This document shows, piece after piece, positions 4,839-5,269 of a stretch of 5,269 nt of DNA. The notes below the pieces were generated by a model. It ran no database searches. It was not told the origin of the DNA and was given only the letters and a program-made list of their open reading frames with translations. This DNA is from Actinomycetes bacterium (lineage in GTDB: Bacteria; Actinomycetota; Actinomycetes; Streptosporangiales; Streptosporangiaceae). The stretch is taken from contig JAOPYP010000426.1 of NCBI GenBank assembly GCA_025964635.1, forward strand, positions 1-5,269, read 5' to 3'. The translations under genes were made by a program, and so were the position numbers. Position 1 is the stretch's first letter; each line of letters begins with the position of its first letter.

Positions 4839-4910
4839 TCCGCGCCCTCCGGGGCGCGCCGCACGCGTCCCAGTTCCCCGACAAGAGAACCACCCCCGGC
4901 GCCCCGGAAC

Positions 4911-4958
4911 GGCACGCCCGGCGGCACCGCCCGGCCCGCACGAACGGCACCGCCCGGC
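4911..4958 (+). repeat. three copies of GGCAC(C)GCCCGGC
   Basis: Copies lie at 4911-4922 (lacking one C), 4923-4935 and 4946-4958. The first and third are preceded by GAAC. No flanking structure suggests a mobile element; it may be simple GC-rich duplication. Confidence 0.5.
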
Positions 4959-5253
4959 GTCCGACTCCCTTGATGCGCAACCGTCCGGACCCGACGGCCG
5001 GTCGGAAGCCCCGGGCCGCCGCCGGCGGGTTCCGCGGCCGTCCGCCAGCTGCCCCCCCAGACGCCCGCCGACGGCCCTGAGCGGCCCGGACAGGGGCCGG
5101 GAGCCGCGCTGCTCCCCGGGACTCCGGGAAGATCACTCCGGTGACGCATAACGGCGCTGGCGCCCTTGCCGGCGGCCGTCCGGAAAGCCCGGCCGCGGGG
5201 CCCGGTGGGTCCTTGTCCCGTTGAATACGAATAGGCGCCGTGCGGGAATTAAG

Positions 5254-5269
5254 TCGCGGAATGTCGCGA
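5254..5269. repeat. inverted repeat TCGCG-N6-CGCGA at the window edge
   Basis: TCGCG (5254-5258) and CGCGA (5265-5269) are perfect inverted arms around GAATGT. It lies beside the AT-richer patch at 5218-5252 and could be an operator half cut by the window edge, or chance. Confidence 0.3.

Larger units (their letters stand above)
4774..5269. other. GC-rich region without a convincing gene
   Basis: Open frames exist here but show no recognisable domain, start signal or consistent codon pattern. The region holds the possible tRNA promoter (4833-4838), three imperfect copies of GGCACCGCCCGGC (4911-4958), a GGCGC-TG-GCGCC palindrome (5153-5164), and an AT-richer end (from about 5218) that may belong to the regulatory region of a gene beyond the window. 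Confidence 0.6.

Noticed and set aside
4616..5149. 177-codon minus-strand open frame
   Set aside because: It reads through the complete tRNA-Val gene; the VHTEEVTGSIPVSPT stretch is the translation of the tRNA itself, and the rest is low-complexity Gly/Arg/Pro.

Overview
The base composition is very GC-rich and the codons of the convincing genes end almost always in G or C. Proteins and signals (a PadR regulator, an Ala/Arg-rich proteome, a single tRNA gene in a GC-rich spacer) fit a high-GC actinomycete chromosome; no species can be named from the sequence alone.

Layout. Positions 1-368 hold the 3' end of a plus-strand gene for a lysine/alanine/glycine-rich helical protein ending in three 11-residue repeats. 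After a short spacer come two plus-strand genes: an AhpD/carboxymuconolactone-decarboxylase-like protein (510-1100) that keeps one cysteine of the usual redox motif, and a 371-residue membrane-anchored extracytoplasmic protein with beta-propeller-like blades (1129-2244). This run converges on a minus-strand cluster read from 4274 down to 2225: a PadR-type repressor gene, an FAD-dependent aromatic-type monooxygenase gene joined to it by a TGATG overlap, and a 67-codon reading frame joined to the monooxygenase by an ATGA overlap, which looks like the severed N-terminus of a Rossmann-fold NAD(P)-binding protein. The cluster's start region carries an unusually AT-rich island (about 4290-4330) with a good -35/-10 pair and two overlapping copies of a 16-bp TAGT-N8-ACTA dyad, the probable autoregulatory PadR operator.

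Positions 4344-4619 contain a plus-strand stretch with strong coding composition but no good start signal, probably a 5'-truncated gene remnant. It is followed by three hairpins and, on the minus strand, a complete tRNA-Val with anticodon CAC and an encoded CCA end. From 4774 to the end there is no convincing gene, only a possible tRNA promoter, short GC-rich repeats and an inverted repeat at the edge.

How the genes work together. The padR-monooxygenase pair reads as a self-contained ligand-responsive unit: repressor at the promoter, translationally coupled to a flavin hydroxylase that probably modifies the inducing aromatic or drug-like compound. This is inference from gene order and family knowledge. 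The plus-strand genes show no clear functional link to it.
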